Assembly: GCF_002217985.1 (NCBI RefSeq)
Contig: NZ_BCMI01000012.1
Span: forward strand, 16,046 to 80,045
Reading direction: 5' to 3'
DNA from: Secundilactobacillus pentosiphilus
GTDB lineage: Bacteria; Bacillota; Bacilli; Lactobacillales; Lactobacillaceae
Length of the DNA: 64,000 nt
Below, in pieces: positions 1 to 9,691 of this stretch. Position 1 is the stretch's first letter. Each line of letters begins with the position of its first letter. A program made the translations under genes and the position numbers. The notes under the pieces were generated by a model. That model saw nothing but the letters and a program-made list of their open reading frames with translations. It made no database searches and was not told where the DNA came from.

Positions 1-102
1 CAAGACTTGAAGACATTGCTGGTATCAATCATCGGTGGTTTCACAGGTTTAGTGATCACATTGCTGTTACTGACGATTGGTTTTTGGAAGACGATTATTT
101 AA
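1..102 (+). CDS. DUF2273-like small membrane protein, C-terminal end only
   Basis: An open frame enters from the left edge and ends at a TAA at 100-102. Its 33 visible residues form one hydrophobic helix (around VSIIGGFTGLVITLLLLTIG) followed by FWKTII and the stop. In Lactobacillales a DUF2273 membrane protein of this type commonly sits directly upstream of an Asp23/Gls24 gene, and an Asp23 remnant follows here 28 bases on. The family's small proteins usually run further after the FWKT motif, so this copy may be shortened. The N-terminus lies outside the window, so identity rests on the short motif and the context. Confidence 0.45.
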   Translation, partial: QDLKTLLVSIIGGFTGLVITLLLLTIGFWKTII

Positions 103-130
103 GTAACCCCGCGTCAAAGCAGGACGTTTA

Positions 131-540
131 ATGCCAACCACAACACTCAACAAACCCGAAACAAAGCACACTAAATCTAAAGTTAAAGGCGAATTGGCCT
201 ATGAAGACGAGGTATTGCAAAAAATTGTCAGTCTTTGTTTAGACGATATCGAAGACTTGTTCACGGTCGATGGCAGTTTCTTTACTAACGTTGCCGATAA
301 ACTAGTGAATACGAATGACGTCACCTCTGGTCTTGACGTGATCGAAGAGAACGTGACAGTTGTAGACGTGAAAACTAAGGCTGAACATGAAGCGATTCAG
401 TAAGCATACAGGATAAAGTCGGTAAACTTGGCGACTAAACAAAGCAAACGGTGAGCAAAGGTGCTAAAAAGACAAAATCGGCGGTTTCAACCGGCGTCGA
501 TAAAGTAACACCAGGTAACAAACCTCCTCGGGTTCGCTAA
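131..540 (+). pseudogene. Decayed Asp23/Gls24 alkaline-shock protein gene
   Basis: The frame starting at 131 reads as a normal Asp23/Gls24 N-terminus (KGELAYEDEVLQKIVSL, then LFTVDGSFFTNVADKLVNT). It jumps from TSGLDV straight to IEENVTVVDVKTKAEHEA, so the middle part, roughly 35-45 residues in full-length relatives, is missing. At about 393 one base is lost, which gives an early TAA at 401-403. With the frame restored, reading continues as EADSVSIQDKVGKLGD, meets a TAA at 436-438, then runs on as TKQTVSKGAKKTKSAVSTG to a PRVR end and a TAA at 538-540. Asp23 proteins are abundant envelope-stress proteins anchored at the membrane by AmaP. This copy has three independent lesions and is very unlikely to be functional. 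Confidence 0.8.
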
Positions 541-550
541 TTTCATATTC

Positions 551-587
551 AAGGGCAACGCTCCTGGTGAGTGGCGTTGTCCTTTTT
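551..587 (+). terminator. Rho-independent terminator after the asp23 remnant
   Basis: GGCAACGC pairs with GCGTTGTCC across a short loop and is followed by CTTTTT. It is positioned to end the plus-strand DUF2273/asp23 transcript. Confidence 0.75.
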
Positions 588-624
588 GATATCCTACTGC
601 GATTAGTTTGATTAATGACGCCAA

Positions 625-660
625 AAAGGAAGCCAATTCGTAACTGAATTGGCTTCCTTT
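625..660 (-). terminator. Terminator of the large mucin-binding adhesin gene
   Basis: A near-perfect stem, AAAGGAAGCCAATTC with GAATTGGCTTCCTTT around a 6-base loop, lies just beyond the adhesin stop codon. On the minus strand it ends in a T-run. Confidence 0.8.
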
Positions 661-674
661 GGTTTTAACAACTT

Positions 675-3600
675 TTAATGACTGTGTTTCTTACGTTTCA
701 TTTCATGCAGACCTATTGATCCCAGTAATAATTCGGATCCCAATAATGATGCGATTTCTGCACGCTGTTCATTAGTTTGTGGCATTTTATTAGCGGTGGT
801 CTGCGCTTTATTCTGTGGTAATCGGTTCTGACTCGCTGATTTCTGAGATTGCAAAGTAACGCGGGCCTCTGATGTCGAAGCAGCTGCACCTGCACTCATG
901 CCAGAATGAGTTTCTGAATTTGTGCCGATATTAGCCACAGCGCCACCATTAGACTGACCGCTGACTTCACTACTGATCTCCCCATGATTATCGAGACGAT
1001 CAGCCTTCGAAGATCCGCGACCAGCAGTTGCATTTGATTCACTGACTGACGTTAAATCATCTTCAGCAGCGTGATTCTTCTGAGTAAGGTCGTAATACTT
1101 ATCAAGCGCCACTGACGGACTATCTGATGACACTTGACCCTTAAAGTAACTATGAATTCCTGCCGCTAGTTGACCAGCCAGCATGTAATCATAGTACTGA
1201 TTTCCATTTACCGATTGGCCATCAGATACCTGCCCCTTAAAGAAGGTTTGAATACCATCAGTTAATTGGCCCGGCTGCGTGTAATCATAATAATCATCCT
1301 GAGTTACTGATTGACTATTCGACAGTACTTTCTCCGCAAAGAAGCTTTGAATACCATCAGTATCTTGACCGGCTGGTGTCGTCACGTGATAGCCAATTGA
1401 CTGATCCGAATTTTCGTCAGTTGGAAAGCTTACCATCCCATCTTCACCTGGTGCTGAGACGTATCCCTTAGGCAATTGCGAAGTGATATTAAAACTGTCA
1501 CCAGCATTGCCATCAACGGTAGCAGTACCAACAACTTTTCCGCTGTAATCCGTAAAGTTAATCATATACTGGTTCGCACTCGGAACGTCTTTGGCAACTT
1601 GTTCCTTAGTACCGACTTCGATGCCATCTGCAGTTTGACCGGCTGGTGTAGTGACATGTACAGTCAACGGTTTGCTTGGATCTTGGCCCTTTGGCACACT
1701 TACAACCGTGCTAGTTTGGCCCGGTGTCAATACGTATCCTTCTGGCAAATTAGCCTGGAAGTCATAGTTGTCACCTGTATTGCCAGCAAAACTAGTTGTG
1801 CCTACGACGTTGCTATTGTAGTCCGTAAAGCTGATCGTGTATTGATTAGCACTTGCGACATCGTCGTCGACTTGTTCCTTGGTAACAACTTCGATACCCT
1901 CAGTATCTTGGCCAGCTGGGGTAGTGACGTTATAGCTGATTGGCTGACTTGAATCACCATCAGTTGAAAGACTTACCATACCATCCTTACCTGGCGTTGA
2001 CACGTAACCCTTTGGTATTTGCGAAGTGATATTAAAACTATCACCAGGATTGCCATCGACAGTAGTTGTACCTACGACGTTACCATTGTAATCCGTAAAG
2101 TTGATTGTATATTGATTAGCACTTGCGACATCGTCGTCGACTTGTTCCTTGGTAACAACTTCGATACCGTCAGTATCCTGGCCGGCTGGTGTAGTGACAT
2201 TTACGGTTAATGGTGTTTTAGGGTCTTGACCCTTTGGCACACTTACGACTGTATTTGTCTGACCTGGTGTCAATACATAACCCTTGGGTAAATTACCCTT
2301 GAGGTCATAGTTGTCACCTGCATTACCAACAAAAGTGATTTTACCAACAACATTGCCATCATAGTCCGTAAAGTTGATCGTGTACTGGTTCGCGCTTGGA
2401 ACACCGTCTGTTGTCACTTTGCCGAGTTCGACACTCTCAATACGATTTAATTCAACTACATAAGTTGGCGTCTTACCATAAACGTTAAAAGTCTTAGTGG
2501 CACTAGAGAGGCCATTTTGATTCTTTTTGTTCAGTGTGTAACCTTGATTTAGTAAATTCTGTTGCGCTTCGAAAGCTGGCTGATAATCAATATTATCATC
2601 GGAAGAACCGCTTAAAGTAGTCGTCCCTAATTCTTTACCAGTTTGCTTATCTACGAAACGAACCTGAATGCTTTGCGAATCAGCTTTATAAGCAACACTT
2701 ACAGTACTATCAGCTGGTTTTTCAGTTGCCGCCTGATTAGTTTCCGCAGGAACCGTATCTTGGTTTGCCGTATAACCAGCAACCGTTGGTACAGTTACTG
2801 CTTCATAGCCGTCTAGAGGTGTGTACGTTGTTACGCCGGTTGCCAAATCAGTATCCGTTGTCCAGTTGGCAGTTTGGGTAACCGCCTTTGGATTGGTGCC
2901 ATTAACACCAGTAAAGTTGATTGTTCGAGTCGTCGCCCCGTTGAAATCAGCTGGCAAGACAGTTGAGTGTTGGTGCTTTACCTTAATCGTCAGTGCATTG
3001 CCATCAGCTGCTAACGTCTGATCAATCGTTTGGTCACTATCATTAACTAATTCATAGTTGGTTGGAACGTTAGCTTGCGCTTTGACTTCATCACCGACTT
3101 TACCAGCAAGCACTTGGGTCCCAACTGCAGCACCACCATTGTCTTGATCAGCATAAGTGACAGCTAAATTAGTTTGATTACCAGTATAAACAACGCTCAC
3201 AGTACTATCTGCTGGTTTTTCAGTTGCTACCTGATTAGTTTCTGCAGGAACCGTATCTTGATCTGCCGTATAGCCAGTAACTGTTGGTACAATTACTGCT
3301 TCATAACCATCTAGAGGTGTGTACGTTGTTACGCCAGTTGCCAAGTCAGTATCGGTTACCCAATTGGCAGTTTGAGTAATCGCCTTTGGATTGGTGCCAT
3401 TAACACCAGTAAAGTTAATTGTTCGAGTCGTCGTCCCGTTAAATTCAGCTGGCAAAACAGTTGAGTGTTGATGCTTTACCTTGATCGTCAGTGCATTGCC
3501 ATCAGCCGTTAAGATCTGATCAATCGTTTGGTCACTATCATTAACTAACACATAGTTTACCGGAACGTTAGCTTGACCCTTGACTTCATCACCAACTTTA

Positions 3601-6600
3601 CCAGTCATTGTCTGAGTACCAACTGAAATACCACCGTTATCCTGGTCTGCAAAAGTTACAGCTAGGTTTGTTTGATTACCAGTGTAAATTACATTCAGTA
3701 CGCTATTCTCAGGCTTGGCAGTCGTAGGTTGGTTAGTATAAGCAGAAACCGTATCTTGGTCTGCCGTATAACCAGCAACCGTTGGTACAGTTACTGCTTC
3801 ATAGCCGTCTAGAGGTGTGTATGTTGTCACGCCGGTTGCCAAATCAGTATCCGTGGTCCAGTTGGCAGTTTGAGTAACCGCTTTTGGATTAGCACCATTA
3901 ACAACGCCTGTAAAGTTAATCGTTCGAGTCGTGGTCCCGTTGAAATCAGCTGGCAAAACAGTTGAGTGTTGATGCTTTACCTTGATTGTCAGTGCATTTC
4001 CATCAGCCGTTAAGGTCTGGTCAATCGTTTGGTCATTATCACTAACTAATTCATAGTTGGTTGGAACGTTAGCTTGTCCCTTGACTTCATCACCGACTTT
4101 TCCAGCAAGCACTTGTGTACCAACAACGGCTTCACCCTTATCTTGATCAACAAAGGTGACCGTCAGGTTAGTTTGATTGCCAGTGTAACTGACATTCACC
4201 GCAGTACTCTCAGGTTTAACAGTTGTCGCCTGATTAGTTTCTGCAGGAACTGTATCTTGATTTGCTGTATAGCCCGCAACTGTTGGTGCAGAGACAGCGG
4301 CATAGTCATTCTTAGGCGTGTACGTTGTCACACCCGTTACTAAATCAGTGTCCGTGGTCCAGTTGACAGTTTGGATGACCGATTTAGGATTGGTGCCGTG
4401 AACGCCGCTAAAGTTAATTGTTCGAGTCGTCGTACCATCGAAACCAGCTGGCAAAGCAGTTGAATGTTGATGCTTTACCTTAATCGTCAGTGCATTACCA
4501 TCAGCCGTTAAAGTCTGGTCAATCGTTTGGTCATTATCACTAACCAATTCGTAGTTGTCTGGAACGTTAGCTTGTGCCTTGACTTCATCACCAACTTTAC
4601 CAGCAAGCACTTGCGTCCCAACTGCTGCACCATCATCGTCTTGATCAGCATAAGTGACGGTTAAACTGGTTGCTTTCCCTTTGTAGGTTACGGTTACAGT
4701 CCTATTCGTAGGCTTTGCAGTCGTCGATTGATTAGTAACAGCAGGAACTGTATCTTGATCTGCCGTATAGCCATCAACTGCTGGTACATCAAATGCAGCA
4801 TAGCCATCCTTAGACGTATAAGTTGTCACGCCCGTTGCTAAATCAGTATCCGTTGTCCAAGTGGCAGTTTGAGTAACCGCCTTTGGATTGTTGCCGTTAA
4901 CACCCGTAAAGTTAATCGTTCGAGTTGTAGTCCCATTGAAATCAGCTGGCAAGGTAGTTGAGTGTTGGTGCTTTACCTTGATCGTTAGTGAATTATCGCC
5001 ACTAGTCAGCGTCTGATCAATTGTTTTGTCGTTCTCATTAACCAATACAGAGTGTGCCGGAACAGTGGTTTTCTCCTGAACTTTATCACCAACTTTACCG
5101 GTAATGGTTTGCGTACCGACAACGGCTTCGCTCTTATCTTGATCAACAAAAGTGATGGTCAGGTTTGTTTGATTACCAGTGTAGTTGACATTCACTGCAG
5201 TACTCTCAGGTTTAACAGTTGTCGCCTGATTAGTTTCTGCAGGAACCGTATCTTGGTCTGCCGCATAGCCAGCAACCGTTGGTGCAGAAACCGCGGCATA
5301 GTTATTCTTAGACGTGTAAGTAGTCACGCCCGTTACTAAGTCGGTATCTGCAGTCCAAGTGGCCGTTTGAGTAACTGGATTAGGATTGGTGCCATTAACA
5401 CCTGTAAAGTTAATCGTTCGAGTCGTAGTCCCGTTGAAATCGGCTGGCAAAGCAGTTGAATGTTGGTGCTTCACCTTGATCGTTAGTGAATTATCACCAC
5501 TAGTTAACGTCTGACCGACTGTTTTGTCGTTCTCGTTAACTAATACATAGTTTGTTGGAACAGCGGTTTGCGCCTGAACTTTATCACCAACTTTGCCGGT
5601 AATGATTTGGGTACCGATCACCGCTTCACCCTTTTCTTGACTAACAAAGGTGATGGTCAGGCTAGTTGGATTACCAGTATAAGTGACATCCGTTTTATCC
5701 GGATTCTTTGGCGTCGTCACCGTGATTGAGCCATTTGGATTAACAACGCCAGTCAGTGTTGCCCGGTTTGGCGTATAGCCGTCAACGGACGGCGTCGGAA
5801 TATTAACGGTTTGACCGGTTCTTCCGTCAATTCCAGTAATCGTCTTAGAGCCTTGGCTAGTTGTAATTACAACCATTCCATTACCTTCATTGGGCGTGTA
5901 AACAACGTTAATGTTCGTGCCGATAAACTTACCGTTTACAAAGTTTTCACTGGTTGGAACTGGCGTTGGAATCGTAATTTGCGACTGGATTGGCGTATAA
6001 CCTTCAATCGTTTGTGCTGTTATTATTGACCCAGGTACCTGTTCGACCTTAGTAACGGCACTATACGGCACTGGCGTAACTGACCCATCAGTATTTTGCA
6101 ATACCGGTGTCAACGTCATCAGAGCAGTTGTATTTTCAATTTTGTTCAGGTAAACAACGTAGTTTGGCGTGGCATGATCATCGCGGTCAAAGTTCTGCTC
6201 AGCTGCTGCTAAGCCGTTTTTAGCTACGTTTAAAGTATAGCCTTGGCTGAGTAGCGCCTGCTGTCTTTGAAAGGCCGGTTGGTAATTAACAACGCCATCT
6301 GAAACACCCGTTAATTCAACGTTGTCTAAGCTCTTCCCATTTTGATCCTTGAACTGAACGTTGATTTTCTGATCATTTGCCCTGTAGTGAAGGGTCACAA
6401 CGCTTTGACCATTAAGAGAAGCCACCGTGAGTCGAACCGGATTATCGGTAGTGGTAGCCTTGTAGCCAGCATCGTAGGTGTAACCAGGAATTGACGCCGG
6501 TGTGACAGCTATCATGCCCTTGGCCAATCCGGTAATCTCACCATCAGGTATGATTGCCGTACCATTTTGATCAACAAACTGTTCCTTAATTTTATTAGCA

Positions 6601-8603
6601 GCGTATTGAACAATATAGGTGTTGCCATCGGTGCCGTTGATTGGCGGAATATCGGTGGCAGCAATCCAGTTGCCCTTGCCCTTTATCGTGTAACCAGACG
6701 TATAGCCGTCCGCTGGGCGAATGGAAATTGGTGATAGGCCAGCCGAAAGTTTAATATTTTGATTTCTAGCATCCTTGATTGGTGTTTTTCCTGGAAGCGA
6801 TACGCCGATCTCGGGTGTTACCGCAACAATATTACCAACTGACGATTGCGTCACTTGGGGAACATCTTGGGCTGGGGTACTTTCAGTTTTAGGCACTTGA
6901 TAAGCATCGATGGTCCGTGTCACTGACGGGCGCTGTGTATAGTAAACGTTAATCGTGTTGTAGTGGCCCTTAGATGCGTTGGTAAGCATCTGGGTGTTAA
7001 CAACATCCATCGAATTCTTTTGGTAATGACCAGTAACGTCCGTCCCGACTGCGCCCAGAAAAGTGTAGCCAGGAATCACCGGTGCGCCATAACTTGCGGT
7101 CTTACCTGAAGTCGTTTCGGTAACTTCCAGCGTATTCCCAACGCTAGCGTTAATCGTAGTTGTTTTTTGGCTTGAAATCTGTTCGCCGGTATCATTGTTA
7201 ATATAATTAACCGTGACAGTCTGGGGAACCTTTTCAAAACTATATGAGTTAATACGGCCCTGAATTAAGCCGCCCGGAATCGTTGCGCCACCACGATAGT
7301 GAACTTGATCTGCACCAGTTCCACCCATTGCACCAAATAGCGCAATGGAGGTTGCACTTGGTAATTCAGTGTTATCAGTCACAACTTTTCCTAACGGATT
7401 TTGCATGGCTGTATCGGTAGTATCATAGACAGCTACCGAAAGCGTACCGCTAACCTTATTGTCAAAATCAGCGATGTCACTGTTTGGCAGCCATTGAATA
7501 TCAAAAAGCACGTCTAATTTCGGACCCGCCTGGTTAGGATCCGCTGGTGCATCGGGCAGACCAATCGTTGCGTAGGGGCTGTCTTGATATATATCCGGTT
7601 TCGTTCCGATCAGAAGTTGTGCTATTTTACCCAATAAATCATCTGGGCCCGCCTGCTGTACATATTGAGCATTGATGCTTTGATCATCATCAAGCGTCAG
7701 TGGATTAAACCCGCCACCAGACGTTCCTATGGACGTCGTATGATTATCAGTCTGCCGAATCGTTAAGGTACCAGGTTTTGTATCATGGTCGTCAGGTTGT
7801 TCACTTGTATACCCATCAAAGCCTAAGAAGGTCGTATTAGGCTGACCTTGAATCCCAATATCGACTGAAGCATCACTTGTCTTACTGATACCGGCAGCTT
7901 GAGGGTTTACTGGTTGCAAAATAACACCTAGTCCGCCACCAGGGTTGTCCTTACTCATATACCACTCACCCTGAACATCAAAACGAGAAGTTGTATCAAT
8001 TTGGTTTTTAAATGAGTAAGAAGCAGCAACAGCGTTTTCATCATCCACTAGTTTGACCCACTGCTTATTATCAGCATCTTGATAAACTTTGCCGTAGTCA
8101 CCCGTACTATCGATAGCAACGTGTTTAGAACTGTCATTTTGACCACCTTGGCCAACAAAGTTATCGTTAACACTCGTTGGAATCTTGTTATTCGTAACGG
8201 CCGCCTGATTGGCGCCGGTAGCGACTGATGGCTTAGTTGATGAAACGTTGCCCTTATCATCGATATACTGACCGTCTAATTGATTAATTGTCTTTACTGA
8301 AGACGTTGATGTATCTGTAGTCGCTTGGTTTGAGACGGCTGGAGTTGCCTGATACCCTTGTGCATTACTGGAAGCCTGTGCATCACTATGCGTACGTACT
8401 TGACCTGAGTCAGTACTGATAGCAGTAGTCGAGGGCGCCACTGCAGTGCTCGTTTGAGTTGCCGCGTGCACGTCTTGGCTTAAAAACATCCATGAGCCAA
8501 GCGTAACCATAGAAACGCTGGCATATAAAAATCGCTTACCTGCTTTATACATCTTATAATGTCTGGTCTCGTTACATTTCATAACTTGATTTCGATTCTT
8601 CAA
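675..8603 (-). CDS. Giant secreted adhesin: lectin-like domain plus mucin-binding repeats
   Basis: About 2640 residues, predicted wall-bound. The N-terminus carries a KxYKxGKxW-type signal (HYKMYKAGKRFLYAS) and a hydrophobic segment ending DVHA. A Ser/Thr-rich linker leads to a bacterial L-type-lectin-like region (about 150-460), then MucBP-like modules (about 460-980). Six ~166-residue Mub-type double modules follow (about 985-1980; typical start TNLTVTFVDQD, typical end VAGYTADQDTV), then another MucBP-like module, four ~95-residue repeats beginning SANQYTINFTDY, and three short repeats with (F/Y)FKGQVS. The C-terminus has MPQTNE, a weakly hydrophobic stretch and KRKKHSH, a variant sortase signal. 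I chose the TTG at 8603 because TAAGGAGAAA (8611-8620) sits 10 bases upstream; an in-frame TTG at 8633 precedes that site, and an ATG lies at 8582. Such proteins bind mucus or host glycans; the ligand here is unknown. Confidence 0.9.
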   Translation of the reverse strand: MKNRNQVMKCNETRHYKMYKAGKRFLYASVSMVTLGSWMFLSQDVHAATQTSTAVAPSTTAISTDSGQVRTHSDAQASSNAQGYQATPAVSNQATTDTSTSSVKTINQLDGQYIDDKGNVSSTKPSVATGANQAAVTNNKIPTSVNDNFVGQGGQNDSSKHVAIDSTGDYGKVYQDADNKQWVKLVDDENAVAASYSFKNQIDTTSRFDVQGEWYMSKDNPGGGLGVILQPVNPQAAGISKTSDASVDIGIQGQPNTTFLGFDGYTSEQPDDHDTKPGTLTIRQTDNHTTSIGTSGGGFNPLTLDDDQSINAQYVQQAGPDDLLGKIAQLLIGTKPDIYQDSPYATIGLPDAPADPNQAGPKLDVLFDIQWLPNSDIADFDNKVSGTLSVAVYDTTDTAMQNPLGKVVTDNTELPSATSIALFGAMGGTGADQVHYRGGATIPGGLIQGRINSYSFEKVPQTVTVNYINNDTGEQISSQKTTTINASVGNTLEVTETTSGKTASYGAPVIPGYTFLGAVGTDVTGHYQKNSMDVVNTQMLTNASKGHYNTINVYYTQRPSVTRTIDAYQVPKTESTPAQDVPQVTQSSVGNIVAVTPEIGVSLPGKTPIKDARNQNIKLSAGLSPISIRPADGYTSGYTIKGKGNWIAATDIPPINGTDGNTYIVQYAANKIKEQFVDQNGTAIIPDGEITGLAKGMIAVTPASIPGYTYDAGYKATTTDNPVRLTVASLNGQSVVTLHYRANDQKINVQFKDQNGKSLDNVELTGVSDGVVNYQPAFQRQQALLSQGYTLNVAKNGLAAAEQNFDRDDHATPNYVVYLNKIENTTALMTLTPVLQNTDGSVTPVPYSAVTKVEQVPGSIITAQTIEGYTPIQSQITIPTPVPTSENFVNGKFIGTNINVVYTPNEGNGMVVITTSQGSKTITGIDGRTGQTVNIPTPSVDGYTPNRATLTGVVNPNGSITVTTPKNPDKTDVTYTGNPTSLTITFVSQEKGEAVIGTQIITGKVGDKVQAQTAVPTNYVLVNENDKTVGQTLTSGDNSLTIKVKHQHSTALPADFNGTTTRTINFTGVNGTNPNPVTQTATWTADTDLVTGVTTYTSKNNYAAVSAPTVAGYAADQDTVPAETNQATTVKPESTAVNVNYTGNQTNLTITFVDQDKSEAVVGTQTITGKVGDKVQEKTTVPAHSVLVNENDKTIDQTLTSGDNSLTIKVKHQHSTTLPADFNGTTTRTINFTGVNGNNPKAVTQTATWTTDTDLATGVTTYTSKDGYAAFDVPAVDGYTADQDTVPAVTNQSTTAKPTNRTVTVTYKGKATSLTVTYADQDDDGAAVGTQVLAGKVGDEVKAQANVPDNYELVSDNDQTIDQTLTADGNALTIKVKHQHSTALPAGFDGTTTRTINFSGVHGTNPKSVIQTVNWTTDTDLVTGVTTYTPKNDYAAVSAPTVAGYTANQDTVPAETNQATTVKPESTAVNVSYTGNQTNLTVTFVDQDKGEAVVGTQVLAGKVGDEVKGQANVPTNYELVSDNDQTIDQTLTADGNALTIKVKHQHSTVLPADFNGTTTRTINFTGVVNGANPKAVTQTANWTTDTDLATGVTTYTPLDGYEAVTVPTVAGYTADQDTVSAYTNQPTTAKPENSVLNVIYTGNQTNLAVTFADQDNGGISVGTQTMTGKVGDEVKGQANVPVNYVLVNDSDQTIDQILTADGNALTIKVKHQHSTVLPAEFNGTTTRTINFTGVNGTNPKAITQTANWVTDTDLATGVTTYTPLDGYEAVIVPTVTGYTADQDTVPAETNQVATEKPADSTVSVVYTGNQTNLAVTYADQDNGGAAVGTQVLAGKVGDEVKAQANVPTNYELVNDSDQTIDQTLAADGNALTIKVKHQHSTVLPADFNGATTRTINFTGVNGTNPKAVTQTANWTTDTDLATGVTTYTPLDGYEAVTVPTVAGYTANQDTVPAETNQAATEKPADSTVSVAYKADSQSIQVRFVDKQTGKELGTTTLSGSSDDNIDYQPAFEAQQNLLNQGYTLNKKNQNGLSSATKTFNVYGKTPTYVVELNRIESVELGKVTTDGVPSANQYTINFTDYDGNVVGKITFVGNAGDNYDLKGNLPKGYVLTPGQTNTVVSVPKGQDPKTPLTVNVTTPAGQDTDGIEVVTKEQVDDDVASANQYTINFTDYNGNVVGTTTVDGNPGDSFNITSQIPKGYVSTPGKDGMVSLSTDGDSSQPISYNVTTPAGQDTEGIEVVTKEQVDDDVASANQYTISFTDYNSNVVGTTSFAGNTGDNYDFQANLPEGYVLTPGQTSTVVSVPKGQDPSKPLTVHVTTPAGQTADGIEVGTKEQVAKDVPSANQYMINFTDYSGKVVGTATVDGNAGDSFNITSQLPKGYVSAPGEDGMVSFPTDENSDQSIGYHVTTPAGQDTDGIQSFFAEKVLSNSQSVTQDDYYDYTQPGQLTDGIQTFFKGQVSDGQSVNGNQYYDYMLAGQLAAGIHSYFKGQVSSDSPSVALDKYYDLTQKNHAAEDDLTSVSESNATAGRGSSKADRLDNHGEISSEVSGQSNGGAVANIGTNSETHSGMSAGAAASTSEARVTLQSQKSASQNRLPQNKAQTTANKMPQTNEQRAEIASLLGSELLLGSIGLHEMKRKKHSH
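1380..2400 (-). repeat. Four ~285-bp in-frame repeats near the adhesin C-terminus
   Basis: Each unit starts SANQYxINFTDYxGxVVG and ends TPAGQxxDGIEV. Units alternate in type: 1 and 3 carry GYVLTPGQT, while 2 and 4 carry GYVS(T/A)PGxDGMVS. This suggests duplication of a two-unit block. Confidence 0.8.
2690..5680 (-). repeat. Six tandem ~498-bp in-frame repeats of the adhesin gene
   Basis: Matching landmarks (for example the codons for GVTTYTP near 2820, 3318, 3819, 4317, 4814 and 5307) recur about every 498 bp. Units are very similar at DNA level, and blocks of identical sequence are shared between non-neighbouring units, as expected from recombination and copy-number change. Confidence 0.85.
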
Positions 8604-9160
8604 ATTCTGCTTTCTCCTTACGTTAGTTTTCAATCATTAACTTGCTAAAATTTCGTTTAAATTCCGTTTGACTAATACTAAATTAATCCTGCTTTATATT
8701 CTTCAACTAACAATTAAGAAAGTATGAATGAGGCATTCAGGCACTCGTTCAATAACATCTGAAGTTATTGAACGCCAATACCACTGATTAACAGTAGCTA
8801 CTTGACAGCTATAGTAAGTGTCATGAAAGTGTCATAGTTCGCATTATAGTCCATATGTAACATTATTCATAGACTTATCAACATTATTTTCAAAAAAGTC
8901 AGTAAAACAGTTAATGACGTTAAACGCCCTTAACCGTTTTAAACGTCAAATTGTAATTTATATTCTCTGATATGTTTTTTTATTCATGAAAATACCAATC
9001 AGTTTTTGAAAATAGCAGTCTACTATCGCCACGAAACAAACTTTAATAGCATAGTAGACATTCATATTAATGCAATGGTCCCTGCTGGATTGTTTTTTCC
9101 CAATTAGTCATTCAGTGACTGGCAGCCACATGACGTCACTTTTTCCCCCAAAAACGTCAA
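8604..9160. other. Gene-free region upstream of the adhesin, with a perfect inverted repeat
   Basis: No supported gene. GTTCAATAAC (8747-8756) and GTTATTGAAC (8764-8773) form a perfect 10-bp inverted repeat with a 7-base spacer, about 145 bp upstream of the adhesin start. There is no T-run, so an operator is more likely than a terminator. An 18-bp segment at 8985-9002 (CATGAAAATACCAATCAG) recurs with one change at 57067-57084, near the S-layer and LysR genes. Confidence 0.55.
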
Positions 9161-9198
9161 AAGACCCCCGAATTCGCTATGGCGAATTCAGGGGTCTT
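9161..9198 (-). terminator. Terminator after the 9.2-kb small gene
   Basis: Long stem AAGACCCCcGAATTCGC with GCGAATTCaGGGGTCTT. On the minus strand it continues into TTTTGACGTTTTT. Confidence 0.75.
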
Positions 9199-9208
9199 GG
9201 GATCAATA

Positions 9209-9445
9209 CTAAGCAACTGTATTGTGATCATTCAAAACATGCTGAAACGAAACCAGGTCCTTGCTGGGATTAGCTTTAAATAACCCTTTGATGTGAGTAT
9301 TTTCATCCGAAACGATGACAAGATACTCACCCTCAACTTCTTTAGAACGTTCAAAGGTTTCGTACTCACCCTTGAACCCATTTTTCCTAAAAAGACCAAT
9401 GATTTTTAACATTTCTTTTTGACTAACTTCGGTTTCGTTATCCAA
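9209..9445 (-). CDS. Small hypothetical protein (about 78 residues)
   Basis: A soluble, charged protein with no signal or membrane segment and no family I recognise. Two halves can be seen: a lysine-rich helical N-terminus (QKEMLKIIGLFRKNGFKG) and a beta-rich second half (GEYLVIVSDENTHIKGLF). The start is taken as TTG at 9445, because AGGAG lies 10 bases upstream; an earlier in-frame TTG at 9466 precedes that ribosome site. It is followed by its own strong terminator and preceded by the terminator region of gpmA, so it is probably a single-gene transcript. Confidence 0.6.
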   Translation of the reverse strand: MDNETEVSQKEMLKIIGLFRKNGFKGEYETFERSKEVEGEYLVIVSDENTHIKGLFKANPSKDLVSFQHVLNDHNTVA

Positions 9446-9520
9446 TTCTTTCTTGCTCCTGTTCAATTACTTATTTTAATCGTTACCATCATTTTCTAGT
9501 GTTGCCAGGTTTAGCACAGA

Positions 9521-9572
9521 AAAATGATCACCCACGGGACAGACGAACCGCCCGTTAGTGACCATTATTTTT
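9521..9572. terminator. Bidirectional terminator between gpmA and the small gene
   Basis: AATGaTCAC..ACGGG pairs with CCCGT..GTGAcCATT, with T-runs at both ends. On the minus strand it would end transcripts from gpmA that have passed through the hairpin repeats. Confidence 0.65.
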
Positions 9573-9600
9573 GTTTTGATTTTGTTTGTAGGGCAGCATA

Positions 9601-9691
9601 GCTGAAACGTGTTCCAGCAGGCAAGGAGCTATGTGTAAGGCGATATTGGCATAAATCCAAAACCAGGATTTTTGTTTCCTGCCACATAGCC
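9601..9691 (-). repeat. Truncated stop-codon-linked hairpin repeat
   Basis: Carries one flank and the loop of the family (GCTGAAACGTGTTCC edge, TGTAAGG, then AATCCaaaaccaGGATT), but the other outer arm has been lost. It lies distal to the intact copy that follows gpmA. Confidence 0.65.

Noticed and set aside
1476..2210. Plus-strand frames opposite the adhesin repeats
   Set aside because: Antisense shadows that recur with the repeat period and have no start signals.
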